Positions 34,051 to 42,622 of a DNA stretch of 64,000 bases are shown one piece after another. Where the stretch lies: positions 248,001-312,000 of the forward strand of contig NZ_JAUSUT010000001.1 of the NCBI RefSeq assembly GCF_030814215.1. The letters run 5' to 3'. Origin of the DNA: Amycolatopsis thermophila. Its GTDB lineage: Bacteria; Actinomycetota; Actinomycetes; Mycobacteriales; Pseudonocardiaceae. Both the position numbers and the translations under genes were made by a program. The notes beneath the pieces are model-generated. The model had not been told where the DNA came from, ran no database searches, and saw only the letters and a program-made list of their open reading frames with translations. Each line of letters opens with the position of its first letter. Position 1 is the stretch's first letter.

Positions 34051-34928
34051 ACCCGCCGCCTCGTTCCCGCGCCGAACAACCCGTGCGGCCGCACCATCAG
34101 CACCACGATGAGCACGACGAGCGCGCCCAGCGTCACGATGTCCGGGCCGAGGTAGCCCGAGACGAAACTGAGCACCAGGCCCAGCGCCAGCCCCCCGACG
34201 ACCGCGCCCGGCGGGCTGTCCAGTCCCCCGATCACGGCGGCGGTGAACCCGAACACCAGCACCGCGTCGAACGCGGTCGGGCTGACGAACGTGCTGGGCG
34301 CGATCAGCACCCCCGCCACGGCACCGACCACGGCGGCCAGTGCCCAGCCGACCGTCAGCATCCGGCCGACGCGCACCCCCAGCAGGCGAGCCACCTCCGG
34401 CGCGAACGCCGACGCGCGCATCCGCAGCCCCACCGAGGTCCGGCGGAACACCACCGCCAGCACCGCCATCACGGTCAGCACCACCAGCACGATCCACAAG
34501 TCGTTGGGGGAGAACAGAACCTGGTGACCACCCACCTGGAAACCGGCGATGCCGAACGCCGGTGGATACGACTGCGGGGTGCCGCCGAACACCATCCCGG
34601 CGACGCCCTGCAGCCCGACGAGCAGGCCGAAGGTGACCACCACGGCGTCCAGCGGCGGCCGTTTCGCGACGGGGCGGATCAGCACCCGTTCCACGAGCGC
34701 GCCGAGCACCAGCCCGGCCACGACCGCGACGGCCAGCGCGAGCCAGTAGGACCCGCCGTGACTGACCACGGTGTAGCCGAGGAACGTCGTGATCATCATC
34801 ATCCCGCCCTGCGCGAAGTTCACGATGCGGGTGGAACGCCAGATCAGCACCAGTGCCAGCGCGACCGCGGCGTACACCGCGCCGCTGGTGAGCCCGGCGA
34901 GGGTCAGGTCGAGGAAACGGCCCATCAC
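34047..34928 (-). CDS. livH: Branched-chain amino acid ABC transporter permease (LivH type)
   Basis: A 293-residue permease with about eight membrane helices. RSTRIVNFAQGGMMMITTFL and the EAA-like FAPEVARLLGVRVGR segment identify the family. GTG 34928 and ATG 34925 are adjacent start candidates; both overlap the LivF stop. It is translationally coupled on both sides. Confidence 0.92.
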   Translation of the reverse strand: MMGRFLDLTLAGLTSGAVYAAVALALVLIWRSTRIVNFAQGGMMMITTFLGYTVVSHGGSYWLALAVAVVAGLVLGALVERVLIRPVAKRPPLDAVVVTFGLLVGLQGVAGMVFGGTPQSYPPAFGIAGFQVGGHQVLFSPNDLWIVLVVLTVMAVLAVVFRRTSVGLRMRASAFAPEVARLLGVRVGRMLTVGWALAAVVGAVAGVLIAPSTFVSPTAFDAVLVFGFTAAVIGGLDSPPGAVVGGLALGLVLSFVSGYLGPDIVTLGALVVLIVVLMVRPHGLFGAGTRRRV

Positions 34929-35632
34929 ATCTCCAGGTAGGCCCGGCGGACCCGGTCGTCGGCCGCCAGCCGGGCGGCTTCGTCGTCGGCGACCTTGCGG
35001 CCGACGTTGAGCACGACGGCGCGATCGGCGACCGACAGCGCGGTGCCCGCGTTCTGCTCGACCAGCAGCAGGGTCAGGCCGGTGTCGGCACGCAGGCCGC
35101 GCAGGGTCGCCACGATCTGCGCGGCCGTGCGCGGCGCCAGCCCGAGCGACGGCTCGTCGAGCAGCAGCAACTCGGGGCGGCTCATCAGGGCCCGGCCGAT
35201 CGCGAGCATCTGCCGCTCACCGCCGGACAGGGTCTCCGCCCGCCGTCCGCGGCGCTGCGCCAGCGGCGGGAACAGCTCGAACATCCGGGCCACGCCGGTG
35301 CGCAGCCACGAGCGGTCCCGCCGCCACAGCCCGCCCAGCCGCAGGTTCTCCTCGACCGTCAGCTCGACGATCACACCGCGTCCCTCGGGGACGTGCGCGA
35401 TGCCGGCACGCACCAGGTCTTCGGGTCCCCGGCGCGTGATGTCCTGCCCGTTGAGGCGCACCGACCCGGCTTTCGGCCGCAGCAGGCCGGACAGCGTGCG
35501 CAGCAGTGTGGTCTTGCCCGCGCCGTTCGCCCCGAGCACCGCGGTGATCGAGCCGCGCTCGACCGTCAGGTCGATGCCGTGCAGGGCGCGCACCGGCCCG
35601 TACTCGGCGACCAGGCCGCTCACCTCAAGCAT
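34925..35632 (-). CDS. livF: Branched-chain amino acid ABC transporter ATPase (LivF type)
   Basis: A 235-residue ATPase. Walker A is GANGAGKTT, signature LSGGERQ, Walker B LLLLDEPSLGLAP and the His-switch region VEQNAGTALS. ATG at 35632 matches the family N-terminus and lies inside the end of the LivG gene (8-nt overlap). Confidence 0.93.
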   Translation of the reverse strand: MLEVSGLVAEYGPVRALHGIDLTVERGSITAVLGANGAGKTTLLRTLSGLLRPKAGSVRLNGQDITRRGPEDLVRAGIAHVPEGRGVIVELTVEENLRLGGLWRRDRSWLRTGVARMFELFPPLAQRRGRRAETLSGGERQMLAIGRALMSRPELLLLDEPSLGLAPRTAAQIVATLRGLRADTGLTLLLVEQNAGTALSVADRAVVLNVGRKVADDEAARLAADDRVRRAYLEM

Positions 35633-36404
35633 CGGCGGCCACCGCTTCGCCCAGGTAGGCACGCTGCACGGCGGGGTCCTCCCGGACCACGGCGGGCGGC
35701 CCGGTGGCGATCACCTCGCCGAAATCGAGCACGACGAGCCGGTCGCAGAGGTTCATCACGAACTCCATGTGGTGCTCGACGAGCATGACGGTGGTGCGCT
35801 GCCGCAGCCCGCGCACGATGCCGGCCAGGTCGTCGATCTCAGCGGCCGACAGGCCGGCCGCGGGCTCGTCGAGCAGCAGCAACCGGGGTTCGCTGATCAG
35901 CGCGCGGGCCAGGGCGACGTGCTTGCGGATGCCGTAGGGCAGGCTCGCGCACGGGCGGTCCGCGACGTCGGAGATGCCGAACTCGTCGAGCATGGCGAGG
36001 GCCTGGTCGCGCAACCGCAGCTCGTGCCGCTCGGCCCACGGCGAGGCGAGCAGCGCCCCGACCGGCCCGGTGTGCGACCGGTGCGTCGCACCGGCGGCGA
36101 CGTTGTCCAGCGCGCTGAGGTTGGGGAACAGCCCGAGCCCCTGCAGCGTGCGGGCGATGCCCAGCCGGGTCAGCCGGTGCGGGCGCGGCAGGAGCCGGTG
36201 GCCGTCGAACGCCAGCGTGCCGGAGTCCGGGCGGACGAACCCGCAGATCGTGTTGAACAGGGTCGTCTTGCCGGCGCCGTTGGGACCGATGACGCCGAGC
36301 ACCTCCCCCTCGGCCACTTCGAGTGAGACCGTTTGGAGGACCTGCAATCCGCCGAAGGAGACGTTCAGTTCGTCCACTCGCAGCAAGGGAGCTTCCTGCG
36401 CCAT
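35625..36404 (-). CDS. livG: Branched-chain amino acid ABC transporter ATPase (LivG type)
   Basis: A 259-residue ATPase with Walker A GPNGAGKTT, Walker B LLLLDEPAAGL and switch His in VEHHMEF. The signature motif is altered: LPYGIRKHV stands where LSYGxQR/LSGGQ is normal, as in many LivG proteins. It is first in the operon, giving the order G-F-H-M-K instead of the enteric K-H-M-G-F. It is divergent from the DUF6351 gene. Confidence 0.92.
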   Translation of the reverse strand: MAQEAPLLRVDELNVSFGGLQVLQTVSLEVAEGEVLGVIGPNGAGKTTLFNTICGFVRPDSGTLAFDGHRLLPRPHRLTRLGIARTLQGLGLFPNLSALDNVAAGATHRSHTGPVGALLASPWAERHELRLRDQALAMLDEFGISDVADRPCASLPYGIRKHVALARALISEPRLLLLDEPAAGLSAAEIDDLAGIVRGLRQRTTVMLVEHHMEFVMNLCDRLVVLDFGEVIATGPPAVVREDPAVQRAYLGEAVAADA

Positions 36405-36565
36405 TTCTTGCGACCACCGCCTCTTCGCAGCGTGCCAAAACAGAATCAGGTTCGGTTTGCAGGGACCGTACACACTCGTGGACGGCTTGCCCAGCCCCTT
36501 CGGACAATCGGTGCAAGCGTGATCGGAGAGAATTCCGTTCTGCGCTGTTGCGGTGACCCGATCAC

Positions 36566-38671
36566 GTGCTATACCCGACCAGACGCCACGACGAGGTGGC
36601 GCACGAGCCCGGGGGTGCTCCCTTGCTGCGTGCACTGGTGCTGGCTGCCGCTGTGACGGCGCCGTTGATGACCGTTCCGGCGGCGGTCGCCGCGCCGCCG
36701 CGGCTGACCGTGGAATCCGTCTCCAACCCGCACCCCGATCTGGTGAGCGGCGGGCAGGTGCTGGTGCGGGTCCCGGCGGCGCGCGACGTGCGGGTGACGG
36801 CCAACGGCCGCGACGTCACCGACGGGTTCAAGCAGGCCGGCGACACGCTGCTGGGCCTGGTCAGCGGGTTGCGTGACGGTGCCAACGAGATCGTCGCGAG
36901 CGCGCCGGGGCGCGGTCGCGCGAGCCTGCGGGTGACCAATCACCCGATCAGCGGGCCGGTGTTCTCCGGACGGCAGCAGGAGCCGTTCTACTGCGAAACG
37001 CAGGCCTACGGGCTGCCGGCCGCGACCCCGCCGCTGTGCAGCGCGCCGACGCAGGTGAGTTACCAGTACCGGACCACCGGCGGACAGTTCCGGCCGATGG
37101 CCGACCCGGCGTCGCGTCCCGCGGATCTCGCTTTCGTCAACGGGATGCCTTACGTCGTGCGGGTGGAACGCGGCACGATCGACCGCGCGGTCTACGAGAT
37201 CGCCGCGCTCTTCGACGGCACCCAGCCGTCACCGTTCACCGTGGAGCGCGGCTGGAACGAGCGGCTCGTCTACACCTTCGGCGGCGGCTGCAATTCCGGC
37301 TTCCACCAGGGCTCCTCGACCGGCGGGGTGATCAACGACCTGTTCCTGTCACAGGGTTACGCGGTGGCCTCGTCCAGCCTGAACGTGCTGGACAACAACT
37401 GCAGCCCGATCATCTCCGCGGAGGCCGCGATGATGGTCAAGGAACACTTCGTCGAGACGTACGGGCCGGTGCGGCACACGATCGGCTGGGGCGGGTCGGG
37501 CGGCGCGATCCAGCAGTACGACATCGCCGACAACTACCCGGGCATCGTCGACGGCATCATTCCGGGAATCTCCTACCCGGACCCGCTCAGCACGGCCGGC
37601 CCGGTGACCGACTGCCGGCTGCTGAACCGGTACTTCGCCGGAGTGGGCAGCTCGTTCACCCCCGAGCAGCGGCTCGCGGTGGCCGGGTTCACCAGCTACA
37701 GCACGTGCGTGTCGTGGGAGCAGACCTTCGCCAGCCGGGCCACCGCGACCGGGAGTTGCGACCCGTCGATCCCGGTGGCGCAGCGGTGGGATCCGGTGTC
37801 CAATCCGGACGGTGTCATCTGCAACTCCAACGAGCAGCTGGTGAACCAGTTCGGCCGTGATCCGCGCACCGGGTTCGTGCGAAGCACGCTGGACAACACG
37901 GGCGTGCAGTACGGGTTGTCCGCCCTGCTCGCCGGGAAGATCACGCCGGCGCAGTTCGCGGACCTCAACGCCGCGGTCGGCGGGCTGGACTACACGGGTG
38001 CCCCGGTGCCGCAGCGGAGTTCGGCCGACCCGCGGGCGCTGCATGCGGCGTACCGGTCGGGGCTGGTGAACTCCGGCTCGCTGGGGTTGCGGACCACGCC
38101 GGTCATCGACCAGCGCACCGACCTCGACCTGGCCGGCTTCGGCGCCGACATCCACACCACCGAGTGGTCGTTCGTGATGCGGGAACGCCTGCGCCGCAGC
38201 GGAGCCGAGGGCAACCAGGTGATCATCGCGAACCACCCGACGGCGGCGGAGTCGGCGGCCGCGAGCCGGTACGAGCTGGACGCGATGGACCGGTGGCTGA
38301 CGGCGATCGGCAACGACCGGTCGCCGCGCGGTGCGCAGCAGAAGGTGGTCGCGAACCGGCCGGCGGACCTGGGCGACGGGTGTTACGTGTCGGCGACGGA
38401 GCGGGTGCTGGAGCCGTTGACCTACCCGGCCGCCGGACGGTGCGGCGCGCTGTACCCGGTGGCGGCGAACACGCGGATGGCGGCGGGCGAGGGCCTGGCG
38501 ATGGACGTGCTCAAGTGCCGGCTGACACCGCTGGACTTCCGGGACTACCCGGTGCGGTTCACGGCGGAGGAGCAGCGCAAGTTGCGGGCCGCGTTCCCGG
38601 ACGGCGTCTGCGACTACCGCAAGAGCGGTGAAGGTGCCCACCGGCCGGCCGGGGTCTGGCAGACGTACTAA
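36566..38671 (+). CDS. Secreted DUF6351-type protein, probable alpha/beta hydrolase
   Basis: A 701-residue exported protein. A signal peptide (LVLAAAVTAPLMTVPAAVAA) ends near residue 43. HTIGWGGSGGAIQQYDIADN has the G-x-S-G-G nucleophile elbow of serine hydrolases, and cysteine pairs suggest disulfides. The family has no established function. It is divergent from the liv-type importer, so it may release the importer's substrate outside the cell. Starts at ATG 36566 or GTG 36596 are both possible. Confidence 0.78.
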   Translation: MLYPTRRHDEVAHEPGGAPLLRALVLAAAVTAPLMTVPAAVAAPPRLTVESVSNPHPDLVSGGQVLVRVPAARDVRVTANGRDVTDGFKQAGDTLLGLVSGLRDGANEIVASAPGRGRASLRVTNHPISGPVFSGRQQEPFYCETQAYGLPAATPPLCSAPTQVSYQYRTTGGQFRPMADPASRPADLAFVNGMPYVVRVERGTIDRAVYEIAALFDGTQPSPFTVERGWNERLVYTFGGGCNSGFHQGSSTGGVINDLFLSQGYAVASSSLNVLDNNCSPIISAEAAMMVKEHFVETYGPVRHTIGWGGSGGAIQQYDIADNYPGIVDGIIPGISYPDPLSTAGPVTDCRLLNRYFAGVGSSFTPEQRLAVAGFTSYSTCVSWEQTFASRATATGSCDPSIPVAQRWDPVSNPDGVICNSNEQLVNQFGRDPRTGFVRSTLDNTGVQYGLSALLAGKITPAQFADLNAAVGGLDYTGAPVPQRSSADPRALHAAYRSGLVNSGSLGLRTTPVIDQRTDLDLAGFGADIHTTEWSFVMRERLRRSGAEGNQVIIANHPTAAESAAASRYELDAMDRWLTAIGNDRSPRGAQQKVVANRPADLGDGCYVSATERVLEPLTYPAAGRCGALYPVAANTRMAAGEGLAMDVLKCRLTPLDFRDYPVRFTAEEQRKLRAAFPDGVCDYRKSGEGAHRPAGVWQTY

Positions 38672-38709
38672 CCCGGGCGGGTGGCTTTCCTTGGTTGACA
38701 CCATGCGGT

Positions 38710-38734
38710 GAAAGCGTTGTACCGCAACGCTTTC
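38710..38734. terminator. 10-bp stem-loop after the DUF6351 gene
   Basis: GAAAGCGTTG and CAACGCTTTC flank five bases, 38 bp after the DUF6351 stop. The stem is perfect. It could end that transcript; the GAAAGC...GCTTTC ends also resemble a LacI-type operator, but the 5-bp spacer is unusual for one. Confidence 0.45.
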
Positions 38735-38938
38735 CGTCCGGGCAGAATGGTGACATGACCCAGCAACGAGTCCTCGCCGCCACAAAGCCCCCGGCCCGCC
38801 CTCCCACGCACTTCACCCGATCCACGCCCGAGCACAACGCCCCTCCTGGCCGGCACCTCAACCCACCACCAACGCCCGCACCTACTCGATGCATCCTCTC
38901 CATTGCAGGCCCTGGCGCGCGCCCCCTAGCGTGGACCG

Positions 38939-40222
38939 GTGAGCCTGAGCCACGACGACGGCCTCCGTGACGCCGCCTCCGTCGACTTCGGACACCTCGT
39001 CCACCATCGGCCGTCCGCGGTGGTGCGGCCCCGCTCCGCGCGCGAGGTCGCCGAGGTCGTCCGCAGCGCCGCGGCGGCGGGGGTGCCGGTCGCCGCGCGG
39101 GGCCGCGGCCACTCCGGGTACGGGCAGGCGCTGACCACCGGCATCGTGATCGACATGTCCACCCTCGCGACGGTGCACGAGGTGCGTGACGACCGCATCG
39201 TCGTGGACGCGGGCGCGGGCTGGGACGCGGTCCTCGAGGCCGCGTGGCGGCGCGGCAGCGCGCCACCGGTGCTGACCGACTACCTGGGACTGTCGGTCGG
39301 CGGCACGCTGTCCGCAGGCGGCATCGGCGGCACGAGCTTCCGCTACGGGCTGCAGACCGACACGGTCACCGAGCTGGAGGTCGTCACCGGCGGGGGAACC
39401 GTACACACCTGCGTCCCGAGCGACGACCTGTTCGCCGCGGTGCTGGGCGGGCTCGGCCAGTGCGGGATCATCACGCGCGCCACGCTGCGGCTCGTCGGTG
39501 CGCGGGAACGGGTGCGCCGACGGGAAATCGACCACGCGACGGTGACCTCCGCGGCGGCCGAGCAGCTCTGGTTCATCGAGGTGGGCCGGTTCGACTTCGT
39601 GCAAGGCCAGGTCCGCTACGGCGCGTCCGGACGGCGGATATTCCTGGAGACCGCGACCTACTACACCACACCCACCGAACCGCACGACGACGGCGAAGAC
39701 GTGCCGTACCTGGACTTCCAGCACCGCCTGGACGCCGCCGAAGCGCTCCTGACCCAGACCGGCGGGTGGTTCCAGCCGCACCCGTGGTGGAACTGTTTCC
39801 TGCCCGCGTCCACCGCGGTGGATTTCCTGGAGTCACTGGTGGACGCCCTGACCGCCGACGACCTCGGCCCAGCCGGGTGCGTCCTGTTCTACCCCGTGTT
39901 CACCGAAAGGATGCACGCTCCACTGGTCCGCCTACCGCCCGAGCGGGTCGCCTACCTGATCGCGATCCTGCGCTTCCCACCCGACGCCACCACGGCAGCC
40001 GCCCAGTTGACCCAAAACCTCCACCTCTACCGCGAAGCCCGCCAACGGGGCGGCACCGCCTACCCGATCGGCGCGATCCCCTTCACCACCGCCGACTGGC
40101 ACCACCACTACGGCACGGATTGGCCGCGCCTGCGGGAGTGGAAGTCCCGCTACGACCCCGCACAGATCCTCACCCCCGGCCCCGGCATCTTCCCCACCCG
40201 AGACCACTGCCCCCCGCAATGA
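38939..40222 (+). CDS. FAD-binding oxidoreductase, cytokinin-dehydrogenase-like
   Basis: A 427-residue PCMH flavoenzyme. ARGRGHSGYGQA carries the GHS motif whose His binds FAD covalently in cytokinin oxidases; LTDYLGLSVGGTLSAGGIGG, DLFAAVLGGLGQCGIITRAT and the PWWNCFLPAS region follow that family's layout. No signal peptide is seen, so it is probably cytosolic. GTG at 38939 is the start. Base composition drifts strongly to C and A over G at the 3' end, continuing into the next stretch. Other PCMH oxidases are possible. Confidence 0.82.
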   Translation: MSLSHDDGLRDAASVDFGHLVHHRPSAVVRPRSAREVAEVVRSAAAAGVPVAARGRGHSGYGQALTTGIVIDMSTLATVHEVRDDRIVVDAGAGWDAVLEAAWRRGSAPPVLTDYLGLSVGGTLSAGGIGGTSFRYGLQTDTVTELEVVTGGGTVHTCVPSDDLFAAVLGGLGQCGIITRATLRLVGARERVRRREIDHATVTSAAAEQLWFIEVGRFDFVQGQVRYGASGRRIFLETATYYTTPTEPHDDGEDVPYLDFQHRLDAAEALLTQTGGWFQPHPWWNCFLPASTAVDFLESLVDALTADDLGPAGCVLFYPVFTERMHAPLVRLPPERVAYLIAILRFPPDATTAAAQLTQNLHLYREARQRGGTAYPIGAIPFTTADWHHHYGTDWPRLREWKSRYDPAQILTPGPGIFPTRDHCPPQ

Positions 40223-40870
40223 CCGACCACGCCGAGTCCGCTGATCCCCACAACCACCGACCACCGACCACCCCACCGGAACCCCTCAATACCCGCGACC
40301 ATCGAGCACTCCGCGTGAACAGCTCAATGCCCCCAACCACCCCACCCGGCCCCTCAACACGCCCAACCACCGGCCACGCCGCCCGAACCGCCCAACACCC
40401 CCAACCACCTTCGTCGACCATCCACGCCCAACGACCACCCCGCCCACGTCGCAGCGCAGGCCCTCCCCACGTTTTCGCCCGCCGCCCACCAGAACCACCA
40501 GCCATCCCAAACACAACCGCACCCGCCCCCACGCTCCACCCCTTCGCCACATCAACTCGGCCGCAACCCCCAACCCTCCGCCCCTCACCACACCAGCCCA
40601 CCAACAGACCCACGCCGTCTCCTCTTCACCACCATCAACCGACCCCGTACCGCCAGCCCTCAACACCCGACCGCACCAGCCCCCACCACCCACGTTTCCG
40701 CCCACCGCCAGCACCATCCACCACAACCCCAGCCCTCCCAAACCCGACCGCACCAGCCGCACCGGCCATGCCTTCACCCTCCGCCGACAACAAACCAGCC
40801 CAAACCCCCAGCCCACCTGCACCCGCCCACAAAAACCACACCCGCGTCCCGGACCCAGCCGTCCATTCGT
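40223..40870. other. G-depleted, C/A-rich tract without genes
   Basis: About 640 bp in which the plus strand is mostly C and A. Two sampled 60-base lines (40321-40440) hold only 7-8 G each, while C exceeds half. Motifs such as CCACC, CAACCACC and CCCAACACC recur without a fixed period. Frames open on the minus strand (G/T-rich, many Trp/Gly/Val) look like composition artefacts. No known element was recognised. Confidence 0.6.
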
Positions 40871-40878
40871 CCCGCGGA

Positions 40879-41150
40879 TCATCTGGCGGTAGCCGTCCTC
40901 TCCGAGCGTGTCCGGGTCGCTCGCGCCTCAGCCACGTGTGCTCGGGCGGGGGACAGGTCGCCGGCCCGGCGGTAGGCGTCGCCGGACGCCGCCGCTAACG
41001 CCCGCCCGTCCCACGTCAGCTCGTCGCGCACGTCATCCCTCCGGCCAGGCAGTGCGCCGCCCACCGGCCGGCTGGTCCGCCGTCCGACCACACCGCGGCC
41101 AGGATCCGAAGCGCCGCCTCGCGTTCGGCAACGCCGTGCCAGCTCGGTGC
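40879..41150 (-). pseudogene. Possible frameshifted gene remnant
   Basis: Two minus-strand frames give protein-like sequence when joined: EAALRILAAVWSDGGPAGRW and then DELTWDGRALAAASGDAYRR. The helix-rich, alanine-heavy sequence could be the C-terminal part of a regulator. No family was recognised and no start is visible. Confidence 0.3.
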
Positions 41151-41230
41151 CCTCCGTCGACCGCCTCATGCGGGGCATCGTGCGGGCTTCGACCCACTCG
41201 AAGCCCCGACCCGCAGCTACCCTGAACACA

Positions 41231-41362
41231 ATGGGGGCCGTCACCCACCCCCTCGCGCGGACCGGGCATGCGCGCGTGATCCAGTTCTACGCCGACGACC
41301 CCCGCGCGGCGGTTGCCGCGATCAAGTCCGCCCTGGCGCGCCCGCGTGACAGCCCGCGGTGA
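41231..41362 (+). CDS. Small hypothetical protein
   Basis: A 43-residue frame (ends AVAAIKSALARPRDSPR). It has no ribosome site; TACCCT about 10 nt before ATG could be a -10 box for a leaderless message. It lies 21 bp before the roadblock gene. No family recognised; it may not be real. Confidence 0.35.
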   Translation: MGAVTHPLARTGHARVIQFYADDPRAAVAAIKSALARPRDSPR

Positions 41363-41383
41363 TCACCCCAGCACGATGCGCGC

Positions 41384-41704
41384 ATGATCATCGACGACGT
41401 CCTGCGCAGCGTCCCCGCGGTCCGGCACGCCGTGCTACTCTCCCCCGACGGGCTGGTCCAGGCCCACTCCCCCGGCATGACCACCACCGGGGCCGAGTAC
41501 CTCGCCTCGATGGCCGCGATGCTGCACAGCCTGGCCCACCGCGCGGGCGCCCTCCTGGACGGCGGTGAACCGCAGCACGTGGCCATCAGATTCAGCGACA
41601 GCTCCCTGGTGCTCGTGGCCGCGGGCCCGGCAGCGCACCTGGCCGTCACCACCACGCGCGATCCCGCCGAGGTCCTCCGGCACCTGCCCCGCCGGGACAG
41701 CTGA
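41384..41704 (+). CDS. Roadblock/LC7-domain protein
   Basis: A 106-residue protein with the roadblock fold: VRHAVLLSPDGLVQAHSPGM, ASMAAMLHSLAHRAGALL and HVAIRFSDSSLVLVAAG. In actinomycetes these proteins usually sit in conservons (sensor kinase-like, roadblock, DUF742, small GTPase). Here the partners are absent, so it is a solitary copy. Confidence 0.82.
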   Translation: MIIDDVLRSVPAVRHAVLLSPDGLVQAHSPGMTTTGAEYLASMAAMLHSLAHRAGALLDGGEPQHVAIRFSDSSLVLVAAGPAAHLAVTTTRDPAEVLRHLPRRDS

Positions 41705-42013
41705 CCACCCGAAGACCACTCGCGGCCCGGCCACAACGATCACGGGTCCGGTCGTGCAGAAACGCCTGCGCCCCGGCGGGACCTCCGATCGAAGCCCGGA
41801 AGCGGAACGTCGGCACGAGTCGTCTCGCGTCCGGGCCGGGCTCGTCGCTCCCCACCCGAGCGGGACATTCGCCAACCACACGCGCGAGGTCCCGGCGGGA
41901 GCACAAGACACCTCGCCGCCCGGTGATCACGCGTTCTCCGCACCAGCAGTAGCCAGCGCCCCCGGGGTGCACGGAGAAGTGGCCCGGAACAGCCCCGAAC
42001 CGGAGAGCGTCGC
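41705..42013. other. Intergenic stretch, nothing recognised
   Basis: About 310 bp between the roadblock gene and the convergent anti-sigma-type ATPase. No repeat, RNA or gene was seen on either strand. Confidence 0.5.
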
Positions 42014-42433
42014 TCACCAGCGCGGCGACCACGCCGGCACCGAGCAGTCCACCACCGCCCACACGGTCTTGCCGCCCCCAGCGGCGGCCCGGTACCCCCA
42101 CCCCGTCGCCAGCCGGTCGACCAGCACGAGGCCCCGGCCGCGCAGCGACTTCGGGTTTCCGTCGCCCAGCACGGGCGGAGCGGGGGAGCCGTCGTCAACC
42201 TCGATGAGGACCTCGGGGGACGGCCCGTCGCGCCTCAGTCGGATCCGGTGGGCGCCCCCGGCGTGGTCGTAGGCGTTCGTGAGCACTTCGGTCGCGACCA
42301 GCTGCACCGCGAAGACGTGGTCGTCCCCCAGGTCCGCCAGTGCACAGGCCACCCACTGGCGCACCCGCACCAGCGGGGGCACCGCGTCCGGCAGATCGAG
42401 CACCAGCTCGTCCTTCGCCGCCGGGTCGCCCAT
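42014..42433 (-). CDS. Anti-sigma-factor-type ATP-binding protein (HATPase_c_2)
   Basis: A 139-residue RsbW/SpoIIAB-like ATPase domain with N-box VATEVLTNAYDHAGG, G1 box VDDGSPAPP and G2 box GRGLVLVDRLATGWG. Such proteins bind or phosphorylate partners in partner-switch control of sigma factors; no sigma or antagonist gene is adjacent. ATG at 42433 is preferred; the longer frame to 42559 adds a basic tail without similarity. Confidence 0.82.
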   Translation of the reverse strand: MGDPAAKDELVLDLPDAVPPLVRVRQWVACALADLGDDHVFAVQLVATEVLTNAYDHAGGAHRIRLRRDGPSPEVLIEVDDGSPAPPVLGDGNPKSLRGRGLVLVDRLATGWGYRAAAGGGKTVWAVVDCSVPAWSPRW

Positions 42434-42587
42434 CCGGTTCACCACGCCCTGTCTGCTCAACGCGTTTCGCACGGCCGCCACACGGAAACCGTCACCCGTC
42501 CATGTCACACCCTCGCGCGCCCGGAGGCCAGTCCGCGCGCGCCCTGCGATCACGGCCATCTGGACGACACCCCCAGGCGACCCTAAT

Positions 42588-42606
42588 TTAGGATCGGCTT
42601 ACCTAA
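42588..42606. promoter_or_regulatory. IdeR/DmdR-type iron box
   Basis: TTAGGATCGGCTTACCTAA matches the consensus TTAGGTTAGSCTAACCTAA at 16 of 19 positions and ends 16 bp before the siderophore-receptor start. Iron-loaded IdeR/DmdR1 should repress the importer operon here. Confidence 0.85.
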
Positions 42607-42622
42607 TACGAGAGGCACTTCC

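Noticed and set aside
38695-38970. A 91-codon plus-strand frame before the flavoenzyme
   Set aside because: Pro/Thr-rich without similarity, overlaps the flavoenzyme start and the stem-loop.
40286-40882. A 198-codon minus-strand frame in the G-depleted tract
   Set aside because: Made of Gly/Val/Trp/Arg runs dictated by base composition; no start signal and no domain.
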